A DNA stretch of 64,000 bases from CALUVN01 sp944323595 (GCA_963931255.1 OZ006972.1:186001-250000); one strand, 5' to 3'; counted from the stretch's first letter, positions 1 to 8,603 are shown. Notes: generated by a model not told the origin, from the sequence alone. Translations and numbers: made by a program.

Positions 1-419
1 ACAATAGTATTTAAAATATCAGGCTTACTTGCAAAACAACACAAGTCATACCTGCCGAATTGATATTTGCGTTCCGGCACATATATAACATCTTTTATAT
101 TATTAATATACCCGTTAAAATCTTCCAGATGAGCCGGTAAGTCGCTAAAATATGCTAACTTTTTCTCTGGAATCATCCTATTACGATATGCAATTACGTT
201 ATTCAAATATTCAACAGCTAATGCTTCAGGAGACTTTTTCCTTTCCAGAAATTTTTTACATCTATCAACAAAAGTCTCAGGCAATTTATCTGCAGATACA
301 AATTCATCAAAAGACGCCGGCGTCATCGGGCGAGAAGACATAGTATCGTTCTTATTTCCGGAAGTAAAAGTCCTATGTGGTATATTTGTTAACTGTATAT
401 TTGCAGGGGTAATTTTCAT
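1..419 (-). CDS. Partial protein of unknown function (N-terminal part)
   Basis: A stop-free frame runs from an ATG at 419 to the window edge (139 codons plus two bases), so only the N-terminus is visible. The protein begins MKITPANIQLTNIPH, has no signal peptide or membrane span, and becomes charged and probably helical around residues 45-100 (for example ETFVDRCKKFLERKK). I recognise no family. The MKI-x-P start is like that of several other unrelated proteins in this window (see 19209, 20279, 39186). It lies 33 bases downstream of the MATE gene on the same strand and may be co-transcribed with it. Confidence 0.6.
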   Translation of the reverse strand, partial: MKITPANIQLTNIPHRTFTSGNKNDTMSSRPMTPASFDEFVSADKLPETFVDRCKKFLERKKSPEALAVEYLNNVIAYRNRMIPEKKLAYFSDLPAHLEDFNGYINNIKDVIYVPERKYQFGRYDLCCFASKPDILNTI

Positions 420-452
420 AGTCTTCGTAAACCGTGTAAAGCTATTTTTTTG

Positions 453-1763
453 CTAGCAAGATGTCATTCTCTTGAAATAAACGCGCAGCATCAAAACCAT
501 CATGCAGCAAAGAATTACAGCCGCAGATAACAGCCCGTACCAGAACCCTATAAGATTAAATCCAAAATGAAAAGCCAGCAGACATCCTACAGGTATGGAA
601 ATTAACCAATAACCTACAAAATTTGAAATCAAAACGATTTTCGTTTTCTTAATTCCTTTAAAAATACCTGCTAACGCAACCTGCAATCCGTCAAAAATCT
701 GGAATACAGCCATTACATATAATACAGGAATTCCTATCTTGATTAACGCAGGATCTTTTGTAAATAATCCGACAAGCACATCAGGGAATGACGAAAATAT
801 TACAGCACTGAATGTCATAAATGCAACACACAGAAAAATACCTATTTTAGCATATTTTTTTAAATCAAAATAATTGCAAGCTCCGTTTGCAAACCCTACC
901 TTTACGGCAATAGCATTTGATATTGCAAGCGGAACCATAAATGATATTGTGGTCAAAGTACACACAAGGTTTTGCGCAGCAGCATACACACCGGATACAC
1001 GCCCCATAAGAATTGCCGTAATATTAAACGCCACAAACTCAACTAATACTGCTAAGGAAATAGGAAGTCCGACTTTCAACAAATTTCTGTAATAATCTTT
1101 GTCCTCATAATCCCTGAACTTCATCATTGTAAAGCAGTAAATTAAAAGCGCAAACCCCATTACGTAGCGCACTGTAAAACTTGCAATCGCAAGCCCTATT
1201 GCTCCCATCGCAGGAACTGGCCCAAAACCGAATACAAATAATATATTCAAAGCAATATTTAAAAACACACAAAATACAGTAACTAAATTCGGGAATAACA
1301 CAACCTCAAAAGCCTGCAAATACTCTTTCAAAGCAGCATGCAAATACGCCCCGAACGTAGAAAAAGCCGTTATAATCATATAATCTTTAATATCCGGCAC
1401 CAGTTTGGCTTCAAAATGCATATAATCAATTAATGGTACACAGGCAAGGACAACTACCATAGTAATGACAGCAAGAATCATTGCAAATCTGATTGTCGGA
1501 AAGAAATATTTTTTTGCAGACTTTTTCTCACCGCGGTAGTTGGACAATATAGGGGAAACACTTGCAATCAAACCAATACCGAACGTCATAATGCAATTAG
1601 TAATCGCTGTTGCAATACTAATTGCCGCAAGAGTATCCGTTGAATGTCTTCCCGCTATCAAAACATCACCCGCGCCAATCAGGATAAAACCGAGATTGCC
1701 TAATATAATTGGCAGGGCAATGTTCAAAAGTTCTTTTATGTAATATTTATAACCGTGTTCCAT
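453..1763 (-). CDS. MATE-family multidrug/metabolite exporter
   Basis: About 436 residues with some twelve hydrophobic segments, the normal size and layout of the multidrug and toxic compound extrusion family (NorM/DinF type), which exports organic cations or metabolites in exchange for Na+ or H+. The N-terminal helix region LLNIALPIILGNLGFILIGA and the following DVLIAGRHSTDTLAAISIA match the start of MATE proteins, and the second half repeats the pattern (LLKVGLPISLAVLVEFVAFN), as expected from the internal duplication. I start it at the ATG at 1763; a TTG three codons upstream (1772) is possible but less likely. No clear ribosome binding site precedes either. Substrate cannot be told from sequence. 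Confidence 0.9.
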   Translation of the reverse strand: MEHGYKYYIKELLNIALPIILGNLGFILIGAGDVLIAGRHSTDTLAAISIATAITNCIMTFGIGLIASVSPILSNYRGEKKSAKKYFFPTIRFAMILAVITMVVVLACVPLIDYMHFEAKLVPDIKDYMIITAFSTFGAYLHAALKEYLQAFEVVLFPNLVTVFCVFLNIALNILFVFGFGPVPAMGAIGLAIASFTVRYVMGFALLIYCFTMMKFRDYEDKDYYRNLLKVGLPISLAVLVEFVAFNITAILMGRVSGVYAAAQNLVCTLTTISFMVPLAISNAIAVKVGFANGACNYFDLKKYAKIGIFLCVAFMTFSAVIFSSFPDVLVGLFTKDPALIKIGIPVLYVMAVFQIFDGLQVALAGIFKGIKKTKIVLISNFVGYWLISIPVGCLLAFHFGFNLIGFWYGLLSAAVILCCMMVLMLRVYFKRMTSC

Positions 1764-1839
1764 GCAGAACAATTATATAGCAAAAACAGTGTTTGGCAAA
1801 TATAATCTCTGTCTCAGTATTTATAGCCAGAATTAAATC

Positions 1840-2568
1840 TTATCGAGGTAAATTTTTAAAATAGTCTTTTTCTGTCAATGCACGATAAGCGCATCCAATA
1901 CCGTTTTGGCGGCTCGGAGTATTTTTATCGCACATAATACCTCCCCATCCGCCCCAGTTGGATGATGATTCAGGTGACCCCATCGGAATTAACTTGCCCT
2001 GATGAGTTATCTGAAAAGAAAACAAATCATGTCCCCATGCATTAGGGCGTTTTGAAATACCGTTAACGTCAATAGATAAAACTATACCGTTCTCACGTGC
2101 GTTGGAATTTTGTATCATCAAAAACATTCCATCCCCTAAAATCGCCTGCCCTTCATCAAACCATTCCATTGTAACATTCTGGGTTAAATCATATGTCCTG
2201 TAACTTGATACCCTGTTGAATACAGGATTATCCTCATCTTCTATATCCGCAGTCAGGCATCCGTTTGTACCGCAATTAAAGAAATCACGTACATATTTCT
2301 TAAATACAGGCGCAAATTTACGGCTAGGATAATTATCCCAATTAACGGTCTGCCCTTCTTCCCTTTCCATTATCAAAACAGCCTGAGTCAGGACAGAATA
2401 AGCCTTTTTAAATGCAGCTTCCAATTCTTTTCCCTCTGTCGCATTTATTAATGAGGGAATTGTCATTGCCGCAACAACTCCGATTATTCCAAGAGTTATT
2501 AAAACCTCAGCAAGCGTAAAACCTTTTTTAACAGGAATACTTAGCTTATTAGCTCCTTTTATATTCAT
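1840..2568 (-). CDS. Type IV pilin-like / pseudopilin protein
   Basis: 242 residues. A short basic leader (MNIKGANKLSIPVKK) is followed by the prepilin peptidase site G|FTLAE and a hydrophobic helix VLITLGIIGVVAAMTIPSL, the class III signal of type IV pilins and type II secretion pseudopilins; it should be cleaved after Gly16 and N-methylated on Phe. The globular part has paired cysteines (FFNCGTNGCL) and ends with a domain carrying SIDVNGISKRPNAWGHDLF, shared with the pilin-like protein at 15102. The start at 2568 has GAGG just upstream. It faces a small XRE regulator (2634), the same arrangement as at 26.5-27.6 kb. No assembly ATPase or platform gene is in the window, so its apparatus is unknown. 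Confidence 0.85.
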   Translation of the reverse strand: MNIKGANKLSIPVKKGFTLAEVLITLGIIGVVAAMTIPSLINATEGKELEAAFKKAYSVLTQAVLIMEREEGQTVNWDNYPSRKFAPVFKKYVRDFFNCGTNGCLTADIEDEDNPVFNRVSSYRTYDLTQNVTMEWFDEGQAILGDGMFLMIQNSNARENGIVLSIDVNGISKRPNAWGHDLFSFQITHQGKLIPMGSPESSSNWGGWGGIMCDKNTPSRQNGIGCAYRALTEKDYFKNLPR

Positions 2569-2633
2569 AATTGCCCTCTTTTGTTCTCTTTTAGACTACA
2601 TACTTTAATAAAACAATACCATAAAATAAAAAT

Positions 2634-2852
2634 GTGGACAATAAGACTACAAAAATTTTACAATTGGGACGCAATATCTTTAAATACAGAAAGCAAAAAG
2701 GATATTCGCAAAACGAACTTGCAGAAATGCTTGATATTTCCAGAGAACACCTTGCAAAAATAGAAACAGCAAAAAGATGTATAAGCCTTGGATTATTGAT
2801 TGATATAGCAGAAAAACTTGATATACCGGTCAGAGATTTCTTTGATTTTTAA
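2634..2852 (+). CDS. Small XRE-family helix-turn-helix regulator
   Basis: 72 residues, almost entirely one Cro/C1-type HTH: LGRNIFKYRKQKGYSQNELA, then LDISREHLAKIETAKRCIS, then IAEKLDIPVRDFFDF. Such single-domain proteins bind short palindromic DNA as dimers. The frame opens with GTG at 2634; an overlapping ATG at 2632 is in another frame. It is divergent from the prepilin gene at 1840, with 65 bases between them, and is followed by a bidirectional terminator shared with accC. Target and inducer unknown; autoregulation and control of the pilin are inference from position. Confidence 0.8.
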   Translation: MDNKTTKILQLGRNIFKYRKQKGYSQNELAEMLDISREHLAKIETAKRCISLGLLIDIAEKLDIPVRDFFDF

Positions 2853-2872
2853 GAGAGAACATAAAAAGCAAA

Positions 2873-2895
2873 GGCGGGATTAAACCCGCCTTTTT
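2873..2895. terminator. Bidirectional intrinsic terminator
   Basis: Perfect stem GGCGGG / CCCGCC with a six-base loop, followed on the plus strand by five T and preceded by an A-rich run, so it can stop both the XRE gene (plus) and accC (minus), whose stop is two bases away. Confidence 0.8.
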
Positions 2896-2896
2896 G

Positions 2897-4249
2897 TTAT
2901 TTTTTACCTTTACGTTTATAATATTCTTCAATAAATCCTGTATTGAAATTTCCGCTAATAAAGACATCGTCTTCAATAATATCCTGATGGAACGGAATAG
3001 TTGTTTCAATACCGGTTACAACGTATTCTTTCAACGCTCTGTACATTCTGCGGCGAGCCTCGTTACGAGTTCTGCCCCAGCAAATAAGCTTGCCAATCAT
3101 AGAATCGTAATAAGGCGGGATTGAATAATCCTGATAAACATGGGAATCAACCCTTACACCAAAACCGCCCGGGGTAACATACCCTGTAATTTTACCCGGA
3201 TTAGGCATAAAATCTTTTTCCGGATTTTCAGCGTTAATACGGCATTCAATAGCATGTCCGCGAAGAACAATATCATCCTGCGTAAAATCAAGTTTTTCCC
3301 CTGATGCAACCAGAATTTGTTCTCTAACAAGGTCAATATTTGAAATCATTTCTGTAACACAGTGCTCAACCTGAATACGGGTATTCATTTCCATAAAGTA
3401 CCATTTTCCATCGTGGTCAAGCAGAAATTCACACGTACCTGCTCCCTCATAATTGATAGCCTTAGCAGCGCGAACAGCAGCAGCACCCATTTCCTGACGG
3501 GTTTTGGCATCAATAGCCGGAGACGGAGCTTCTTCTATAAGCTTCTGGTGACGGCGCTGAATAGAACAATCTCTTTCACCTAAGTGAACAACATTTCCAT
3601 ACTGGTCACCGAGAATTTGCACCTCAATGTGACGCGGATTTTCAAGATATTTTTCCGCATAAACATCAGGGTTGCCGAAGAAATTCTGAGCTTCAGACTG
3701 GCAAAGATTCATATTAGTTTCAACTTCATCATCATTTCTGACAATTCTCATACCTTTGCCGCCGCCGCCTGCCGTTGCTTTAAGAATAATAGGATAACCG
3801 ACTCTGTGCGCAAAGTCTTTAACTTCTTCAACTGTTTTGACAATCCCAGTCCCCGGAGTAACAGGGACATCATTTTCAATCATAGTTTTGCGCGCAGTTG
3901 CTTTATCACCCATTTTTCTCATAGCTTCTGCAGTAGGTCCGATAAATTTTATATGATGCTGTGCACAAATTTCTGCAAAATCAGCACGCTCTGACATAAA
4001 ACCGTAGCCCGGATGAATTGCGTCAGCGCCTGAAACAAGGGCTGCAGAAATAATAGCAGGAATACTCAGATAACTTTTGGCACTCTGAGCAGGTCCTATA
4101 CAATAAGCTTCTGTAGCAAGTCTTACGTGGAGAGAATTAGCATCCGCCTGTGAATATATAGCAACAGTCGGAATACCCAGCTCTCTGCAAGCTCTTATAA
4201 TTCTAACGGCAATTTCGCCTCTGTTAGCGATTAAAACTTTTCTAAACAT
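2897..4249 (-). CDS. accC: Biotin carboxylase subunit of acetyl-CoA carboxylase
   Basis: 450 residues, the usual AccC length. It carboxylates the biotin on AccB with ATP and bicarbonate, the first step of malonyl-CoA synthesis for fatty acids, in the cytoplasm. Clear features: N-terminal MFRKVLIANRGEIAVRIIRA (biotin carboxylase N domain), HPGYGFMSERADFA, the ATP-grasp glycine loop KATAGGGGKGMRIVR near residue 160-175, and the catalytic stretch EMNTRIQVEHCVTEMI near 290. It follows accB on the same strand, with a hairpin in the 58-base gap. Start ATG 4249, with AAAAGGA a few bases upstream. Confidence 0.97.
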   Translation of the reverse strand: MFRKVLIANRGEIAVRIIRACRELGIPTVAIYSQADANSLHVRLATEAYCIGPAQSAKSYLSIPAIISAALVSGADAIHPGYGFMSERADFAEICAQHHIKFIGPTAEAMRKMGDKATARKTMIENDVPVTPGTGIVKTVEEVKDFAHRVGYPIILKATAGGGGKGMRIVRNDDEVETNMNLCQSEAQNFFGNPDVYAEKYLENPRHIEVQILGDQYGNVVHLGERDCSIQRRHQKLIEEAPSPAIDAKTRQEMGAAAVRAAKAINYEGAGTCEFLLDHDGKWYFMEMNTRIQVEHCVTEMISNIDLVREQILVASGEKLDFTQDDIVLRGHAIECRINAENPEKDFMPNPGKITGYVTPGGFGVRVDSHVYQDYSIPPYYDSMIGKLICWGRTRNEARRRMYRALKEYVVTGIETTIPFHQDIIEDDVFISGNFNTGFIEEYYKRKGKK

Positions 4250-4265
4250 ATCCTTTTCCCTAAAA

Positions 4266-4298
4266 TATAAAGGGCAACATTAAACGTTACCCTTTATA
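4266..4298 (-). promoter_or_regulatory. Hairpin between accB and accC
   Basis: TATAAAGGG and CCCTTTATA arms plus AAC/GTT form a stem with one mismatch (4266-4278 with 4286-4298). It lies just after the accB stop and before the accC ribosome binding site. It lacks a strong T run, so it may be a leaky terminator or an mRNA processing/stability element that tunes accC relative to accB. Confidence 0.45.
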
Positions 4299-4307
4299 CT
4301 TAAATAA

Positions 4308-4772
4308 CTATTCTATATACATCAAAACCTGACCGAATTCAACAGGCTGACCGTCTTCAACACAAATTTCAACAACTTTGCCTGAAAATTCAGATTCAAT
4401 TTCGTTCATAAGTTTCATTGCTTCGACAATACAAACAACATCACCTTGAGAAACTGTTTGACCTACTTCTACAAATGGCTTGGCATCAGGAGAAGCAGCC
4501 TTATAGAAAGTTCCAACCATCGGAGATGTAAGCGGTTTACCTTTTTTAGCAGGTTCTGTTTTTTCAGCTGCAGGCGCAGGTGCAGATGCAGATGGAGCAA
4601 CCGGTACCGCTGCAGGAACTGCTGCTTGAGTAACAGCTGGCGCGCTAACAACAGGCGGCAAATCTTTTCTGATTGTCATAGCCTGATCGCCGTCTTCCAG
4701 AGATATTTCTGTCAGACCGGAATCTGCAATGATTTTAGCTAATTTTTCAATATAATCAACATCAAATTTCAT
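4308..4772 (-). CDS. accB: Biotin carboxyl carrier protein of acetyl-CoA carboxylase
   Basis: 154 residues. N-terminal helical part (MKFDVDYIEKLAKIIADSGL), an Ala/Pro-rich flexible linker at about residues 40-75, and a C-terminal biotinyl domain starting SPMVGTFYKAASPDAKPFVE with the biotinylation motif EAMKLMNE; the modified lysine is Lys120. It carries carboxybiotin between AccC and the carboxyltransferase. It lies between efp and accC on the same strand, 24 bases after efp. The efp-accB neighbourhood is common in Cyanobacteria and many other bacteria (family knowledge). Confidence 0.97.
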   Translation of the reverse strand: MKFDVDYIEKLAKIIADSGLTEISLEDGDQAMTIRKDLPPVVSAPAVTQAAVPAAVPVAPSASAPAPAAEKTEPAKKGKPLTSPMVGTFYKAASPDAKPFVEVGQTVSQGDVVCIVEAMKLMNEIESEFSGKVVEICVEDGQPVEFGQVLMYIE

Positions 4773-4796
4773 TTTATATAAGCCTTTCTGTAATAA

Positions 4797-5354
4797 CTAG
4801 CATCTGTCAAGATATTCGTTAGTTCTTGTATCAACTCTGATTCTGTCACCATTTGAGATGAAGAACGGAACGTTGACAACAGCACCTGTTTCAAGTGTAG
4901 CAGGTTTTGTTCCGCCTTGAGCAGTATTGCCTTTTTCTGACGGCGGAGTGTCAACAACTTCAAGTTCAACGTGAGCAGGAATATCAACACCGATAATTCT
5001 TGTATCGTGCATCAAAACCTGAACTACCATATTTTCTTTCAAATATTTGATACCATCACCGACCTGATCTTTAGTCAATTGCAATTGTTCGTATGATTCC
5101 ATATCCATCATAACGTAATCATTACCTTCTTTGTAAAGGTATTGCATTTCACGTCTGTTAAGCATTGCTTTACCGACTTTTTCACCGGCTCTGAAAGTTT
5201 TTTCAATAACCTGACCGGTTTCAACGTTTTTAAGTTTAGTTCTTACGAATGCAGCGCCTTTGCCCGGTTTTACGTGCAAAAATTCTACAACAGACCACAA
5301 ACCGTTATCCAAATCTAACGTAAGGCCTGTTTTTAAATCATTTACTGATATCAT
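4797..5354 (-). CDS. efp: Translation elongation factor P
   Basis: 185 residues, normal EF-P length with three beta-barrel domains. It relieves ribosome stalling at polyproline stretches by entering the E site. The N-terminal loop HVKPGKGAAFVRTKL holds the lysine (Lys32) that is modified in many bacteria, and the C-terminal signature appears near GDRIRVDTRTNEYLDRC. First gene of the efp-accB-accC group. On the minus strand an AAGGGGA ribosome binding site precedes ATG 5354, and a TATAAT box lies at 5382-5387. No modification enzyme gene (EpmA, EarP, YmfI) is visible nearby. Confidence 0.97.
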   Translation of the reverse strand: MISVNDLKTGLTLDLDNGLWSVVEFLHVKPGKGAAFVRTKLKNVETGQVIEKTFRAGEKVGKAMLNRREMQYLYKEGNDYVMMDMESYEQLQLTKDQVGDGIKYLKENMVVQVLMHDTRIIGVDIPAHVELEVVDTPPSEKGNTAQGGTKPATLETGAVVNVPFFISNGDRIRVDTRTNEYLDRC

Positions 5355-5442
5355 ATTTTTCCCCTTTTAAAAGTATAAACAATTATATGTATGCAAATGA
5401 TAACATAAACAAATTATTTTTCCAATAATGTAACAATATTTA

Positions 5443-6156
5443 TTAAGCATTCTTTATTTTAGAAAGGGTTTTGCCGTCTTCTTTGTAGAAAAGAGTTGTT
5501 ATTTTTTTACGGGTTTTGAGGTCAAAAATTTCTTCCATAGCTTTTGTGCCGTTCTCACGGAACCAGTTGTAATTTATTTGACCTTTTGTGTAATCATAAG
5601 ATTCAATTGTTGCCGGCTTTTTAGTTCCCGGATAGTATTCGATTACCTTAAGTAGTCTGTCGTTTTCATTATCAATAATTTTTTTGCCGATAACTTTACC
5701 CATAGAATCAAAAATTGCGTTTACAATGCGTTTTGGTTTTTCTTTAGGTTTAACAACCAGATCACCGTCAGCCTCATTCATTATTTGAACTGCGCGGCGG
5801 ACAGAAGCCTCGACTGCTTCCTGCATTTGACCGGCAGCTTGCTGCATTTCCGCCTGAATTCTTCTTGGCGATTTATAATTAAATAAAAAGTTTAACAGGG
5901 TTATTCCGCCAACAATAGACAATATAGTTGCCAGCGGATTTGCAGAAGATGACTTTTGCTGTGACTTAAGGGTATTTATCTCATCATTTTGCAATTGTAT
6001 AAGCCTTTTCTGTTTTACAATCAAATCTTCTTGCGAAGTGCGCGGTACAACCGCAGACGCAGATGTTTGTGCTGCTGTATTTGGAGTTACAGTTTTCGTT
6101 TGAGCAGCTGCATATTTTGCTAATAAATTTGAACTACCGGTTGAATTGATTGCCAT
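5443..6156 (-). CDS. Unknown protein with one hydrophobic segment and MORN-like C-terminus
   Basis: 237 residues from the ATG at 6156 (a GTG eight codons upstream is possible but gives an odd N-terminus). It opens with a Ser/Thr/Ala-rich stretch (residues 1-45), then a short heptad-like helix (LIVKQKRLIQLQNDEINTLK), a likely membrane segment NPLATILSIVGGITLLNFLF near 75-95, a helical region (EMQQAAGQMQEAVEASVRRA) and a C-terminal part with toxin-immunity or MORN-like beta hairpins (VIEYYPGTKKPATIESYDYT). The last part resembles repeats in which a residue description is followed by a change ('F...G..I'), but I cannot assign a family. Upstream of efp on the same strand, about 90 bases away. Confidence 0.65.
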   Translation of the reverse strand: MAINSTGSSNLLAKYAAAQTKTVTPNTAAQTSASAVVPRTSQEDLIVKQKRLIQLQNDEINTLKSQQKSSSANPLATILSIVGGITLLNFLFNYKSPRRIQAEMQQAAGQMQEAVEASVRRAVQIMNEADGDLVVKPKEKPKRIVNAIFDSMGKVIGKKIIDNENDRLLKVIEYYPGTKKPATIESYDYTKGQINYNWFRENGTKAMEEIFDLKTRKKITTLFYKEDGKTLSKIKNA

Positions 6157-6209
6157 AACAAGTATTTTAAGTCGAAACACACTAAAAATTGCCTTAATAC
6201 AAATAGTTT

Positions 6210-6238
6210 TTTACAAAATTTAATATACGTGCTAGAAT
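6210..6238 (+). promoter_or_regulatory. Sigma-70 type promoter of rsgA, possibly leaderless
   Basis: -35 TTTACA (6210-6215), 17-base spacer, -10 TAGAAT (6233-6238). Transcription should begin near 6245, only about three bases before the rsgA ATG (6248), and there is no ribosome binding site. Confidence 0.6.
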
Positions 6239-6247
6239 TTACTTACG

Positions 6248-7252
6248 ATGGAACAGGGACAGATATATAAAATACATTCAGACTTTTACTATATCGACAC
6301 CGGCAGCGAAACTGCCGAGTGCAAAGCGCGTGAGGTTTTAAAAAAACGCAAAGAAAAAATCCTTGTAGGCGATATGGTAAAATTTAATAACGGCTATATT
6401 GAAGAAGTTCTGCCGCGAAAAAATTATATAGCACGCCCGAGTGTTTCCAATATCGACAGAATTATTATAGTATCCGCATTAAAAGAACCTGAACTTGATT
6501 TTCACCAGCTGAACCGCTATATTGCGCTTGCCAAATATTACAAAATTCCGGCAATACTGTGCTTTAACAAGGACGATCTGGATGTTAATGCGGAAGACAT
6601 AAAAAAAATATTTTCAATATATGAACCGCTCGGTTTCAAAATAGTAGTGACCTCTGCAACCCGGAAACACGGGATAAAAGCATTCCGTGAACTTCTTGAA
6701 AATAAAACAAGCGTCCTGTGCGGTAATTCAGGCGTAGGCAAATCCAGCCTGATTAATGCAATAAATCCGGACTTAAAACTAAAAACAAAAGCTGTAAGCG
6801 AAAAACTTCAAAGAGGTACGCATACAACACGCCATTGCGAAATTATAAAACTGGACAAAACCTCCAGAATTGTTGATACACCGGGATTCAGCAATGTAAA
6901 ATTTGACTTCATACTCCCTGCTGATGTTGATTTGCTGTTTGATGAAATGATACCTTACAGAGAATTTTGCAAATACGCTGATTGCCTGCATATAAATGAA
7001 GACGGATGCGCAGTTCTGGATAATATAGATAAAATAGACGAAACCCGCTATGAAAGTTACCTTGAATTTATAAAAGAGGCGAAAGAATACAAAGAACGAA
7101 TTAAATATGAAGGTAAAAAAACAGAAGATACAAAAAAAATTGTTCACAACAGAGAAATGACTAAAATAAGCGAAAAAAAACGCCAAACATCAAGAAGACG
7201 TTCCAAACAAGATATTTATAAGGACATTGAATACCATGATGAAGATGAATGA
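6248..7252 (+). CDS. rsgA: Ribosome small subunit-dependent GTPase A
   Basis: 334 residues. A late 30S assembly GTPase that checks the decoding site. Order seen: N-terminal OB-fold (residues 1-70), circularly permuted GTPase domain with G4-like FNKDDLD near residue 99, then the P-loop GNSGVGKSSLIN near 158-169, G2 RGTHTTRHCE and G3 DTPGF, and a C-terminal zinc finger C-x4-C-x-H-x5-C (CKYADCLHINEDGC). A strongly basic tail (KKRQTSRRRSKQ) extends past the finger, as in several RsgA proteins. The start codon sits just after the -10 box with no ribosome binding site. It overlaps the next gene by about 17 bases, so translation is probably coupled. Confidence 0.97.
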   Translation: MEQGQIYKIHSDFYYIDTGSETAECKAREVLKKRKEKILVGDMVKFNNGYIEEVLPRKNYIARPSVSNIDRIIIVSALKEPELDFHQLNRYIALAKYYKIPAILCFNKDDLDVNAEDIKKIFSIYEPLGFKIVVTSATRKHGIKAFRELLENKTSVLCGNSGVGKSSLINAINPDLKLKTKAVSEKLQRGTHTTRHCEIIKLDKTSRIVDTPGFSNVKFDFILPADVDLLFDEMIPYREFCKYADCLHINEDGCAVLDNIDKIDETRYESYLEFIKEAKEYKERIKYEGKKTEDTKKIVHNREMTKISEKKRQTSRRRSKQDIYKDIEYHDEDE

Positions 7253-8114
7253 TTATATTGAATTAATAGACAAAAAACTGGAAGAATTTATGCCTGTTGA
7301 GTATCCGGAAAATATTTTTAAATCAATGAAATACACGGTAACACTTCCGGGTAAAAGACTGCGCCCTGTTATGTGTCTTGAAACCTGCCGTATGTTCGGC
7401 GGCAATTATGAAGATGCAATACCGACAGCCTGCGCAATAGAAATGCTTCATGCGCAAACACTTATCCATGATGATTTACCCTGCATGGATAACGACGACT
7501 TCAGACGCGGAAAACCGACAAATCACAAAGTTTTTGGAGAGGCAATAGCAACGCTGGCAGGTGACGCTCTGTTAACTTTCGCGCCGCAAATTATACTCAC
7601 ACACTCCAAAAATCTCGGTGCCGATAAATTAATAAAAATAATGAATGAATATTTTCACGCAGCAGGTGCATACGGGGTAATCGCAGGACAGGTAGTTGAT
7701 ATTGAAAGCGAGCACTCAACGCCTGAAAATCCGCAAAAAACACTTGATTATATCCATACACACAAAACTGCAGACCTTTTTAAACTTGCACTGCGAACAG
7801 GCGCAATCATAGCAGATGCAACTGATGAACAATTATCTGAAATAACTGAATTCGGACAATGCCTTGGTGTAGCTTTTCAGGTTTCCGATGACATTCTTGA
7901 CGAAACTTCCACATTTGAAGAAATGGGCAAAACGCTCGGTAAAGACAAGCAGGCAGGCAAACTTACTTATACCAGTCTGTATGGATTAAGTGATGCAAAA
8001 TGTAAAGTAGGTTGCATGTTAGAAAAATGTCATGATATAATGCAGAAGTATAAAATCGACTCTTTAGTCTTTGATGAAATTATAACAGGAATAAAAAAGA
8101 GAGTAGGAAACTAA
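7236..8114 (+). CDS. ispA: Polyprenyl (farnesyl/geranylgeranyl) diphosphate synthase
   Basis: About 292 residues. Condenses isopentenyl diphosphate with allylic diphosphates to make C15/C20 precursors of quinones, undecaprenyl phosphate or carotenoid-type lipids. Both Asp-rich metal motifs are present: DDLPCMDND followed by RRGKPTNH (first), and DDILDE (second), plus GKRLRPVM near the N-terminus that binds diphosphate. Chain length (C15 or C20) is not certain. Several starts are possible inside the rsgA end: TTG 7227, ATG 7236, ATG 7239, ATG 7245; I choose 7236, which is about 11 bases from AAGGA (7220-7224). The downstream DUF212 gene begins directly after its stop, an arrangement also known for crtE in Cyanobacteria. 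Confidence 0.93.
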   Translation: MMKMNDYIELIDKKLEEFMPVEYPENIFKSMKYTVTLPGKRLRPVMCLETCRMFGGNYEDAIPTACAIEMLHAQTLIHDDLPCMDNDDFRRGKPTNHKVFGEAIATLAGDALLTFAPQIILTHSKNLGADKLIKIMNEYFHAAGAYGVIAGQVVDIESEHSTPENPQKTLDYIHTHKTADLFKLALRTGAIIADATDEQLSEITEFGQCLGVAFQVSDDILDETSTFEEMGKTLGKDKQAGKLTYTSLYGLSDAKCKVGCMLEKCHDIMQKYKIDSLVFDEIITGIKKRVGN

Positions 8115-8588
8115 ATGTTATCACACCTGTCAAGCATTACCAATACCGGATATGAAGCTTTATCGTGCGGAATTTTATCTGCATTTTTCGCGCAAATTAT
8201 TAAGTTTTGCGTGTTCACAATAAAAAATAAACGCATAAATTTTAAAATATTTGCAACAACAGGCGGGATGCCGAGTTCACACAGCGCAGGTGTCATAGGC
8301 TTATCTATATCCACAGCAATAATAACAGGCTATGATTCAATAGCTTTTGCAATAGCAATGGGATATTCGCTTATTACAATGTATGATGCAGCAGGCCTTA
8401 GACAAGCAGCAGGTAAAACAGCAGCCTGCCTGAACAGAGTGATGGATGATTTTTATAAACACGATATGCAGGCGGCAGGAGGAAGATTAAAAGAACTTCT
8501 CGGACATACCCCGTTTGAAGTAATTGCCGGTGCGATTTTCGGTTTTGGATTTGCATACCTGTACCACGATATACTTCTTCATTTATAA
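8115..8588 (+). CDS. Divergent PAP2-family (DUF212) membrane protein
   Basis: 157 residues with four or so membrane helices. Matches the divergent acid phosphatase/PAP2 (DUF212, YuiD-like) family: TTGGMPSSHSAGVIGLSIS near residues 51-69 is the PSSHSA phosphatase-like motif, and GYSLITMYDAAGLRQAAGK contains the conserved D-A-A/S-G-h-R. The likely role is dephosphorylating a lipid or isoprenoid phosphate, in keeping with its position one base after the prenyl diphosphate synthase stop codon; the activity itself is inference. Ends with a predicted helix FEVIAGAIFGFGFAYLYHD. Confidence 0.9.
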   Translation: MLSHLSSITNTGYEALSCGILSAFFAQIIKFCVFTIKNKRINFKIFATTGGMPSSHSAGVIGLSISTAIITGYDSIAFAIAMGYSLITMYDAAGLRQAAGKTAACLNRVMDDFYKHDMQAAGGRLKELLGHTPFEVIAGAIFGFGFAYLYHDILLHL

Positions 8589-8603
8589 TTATTTAAAATA
8601 AAC

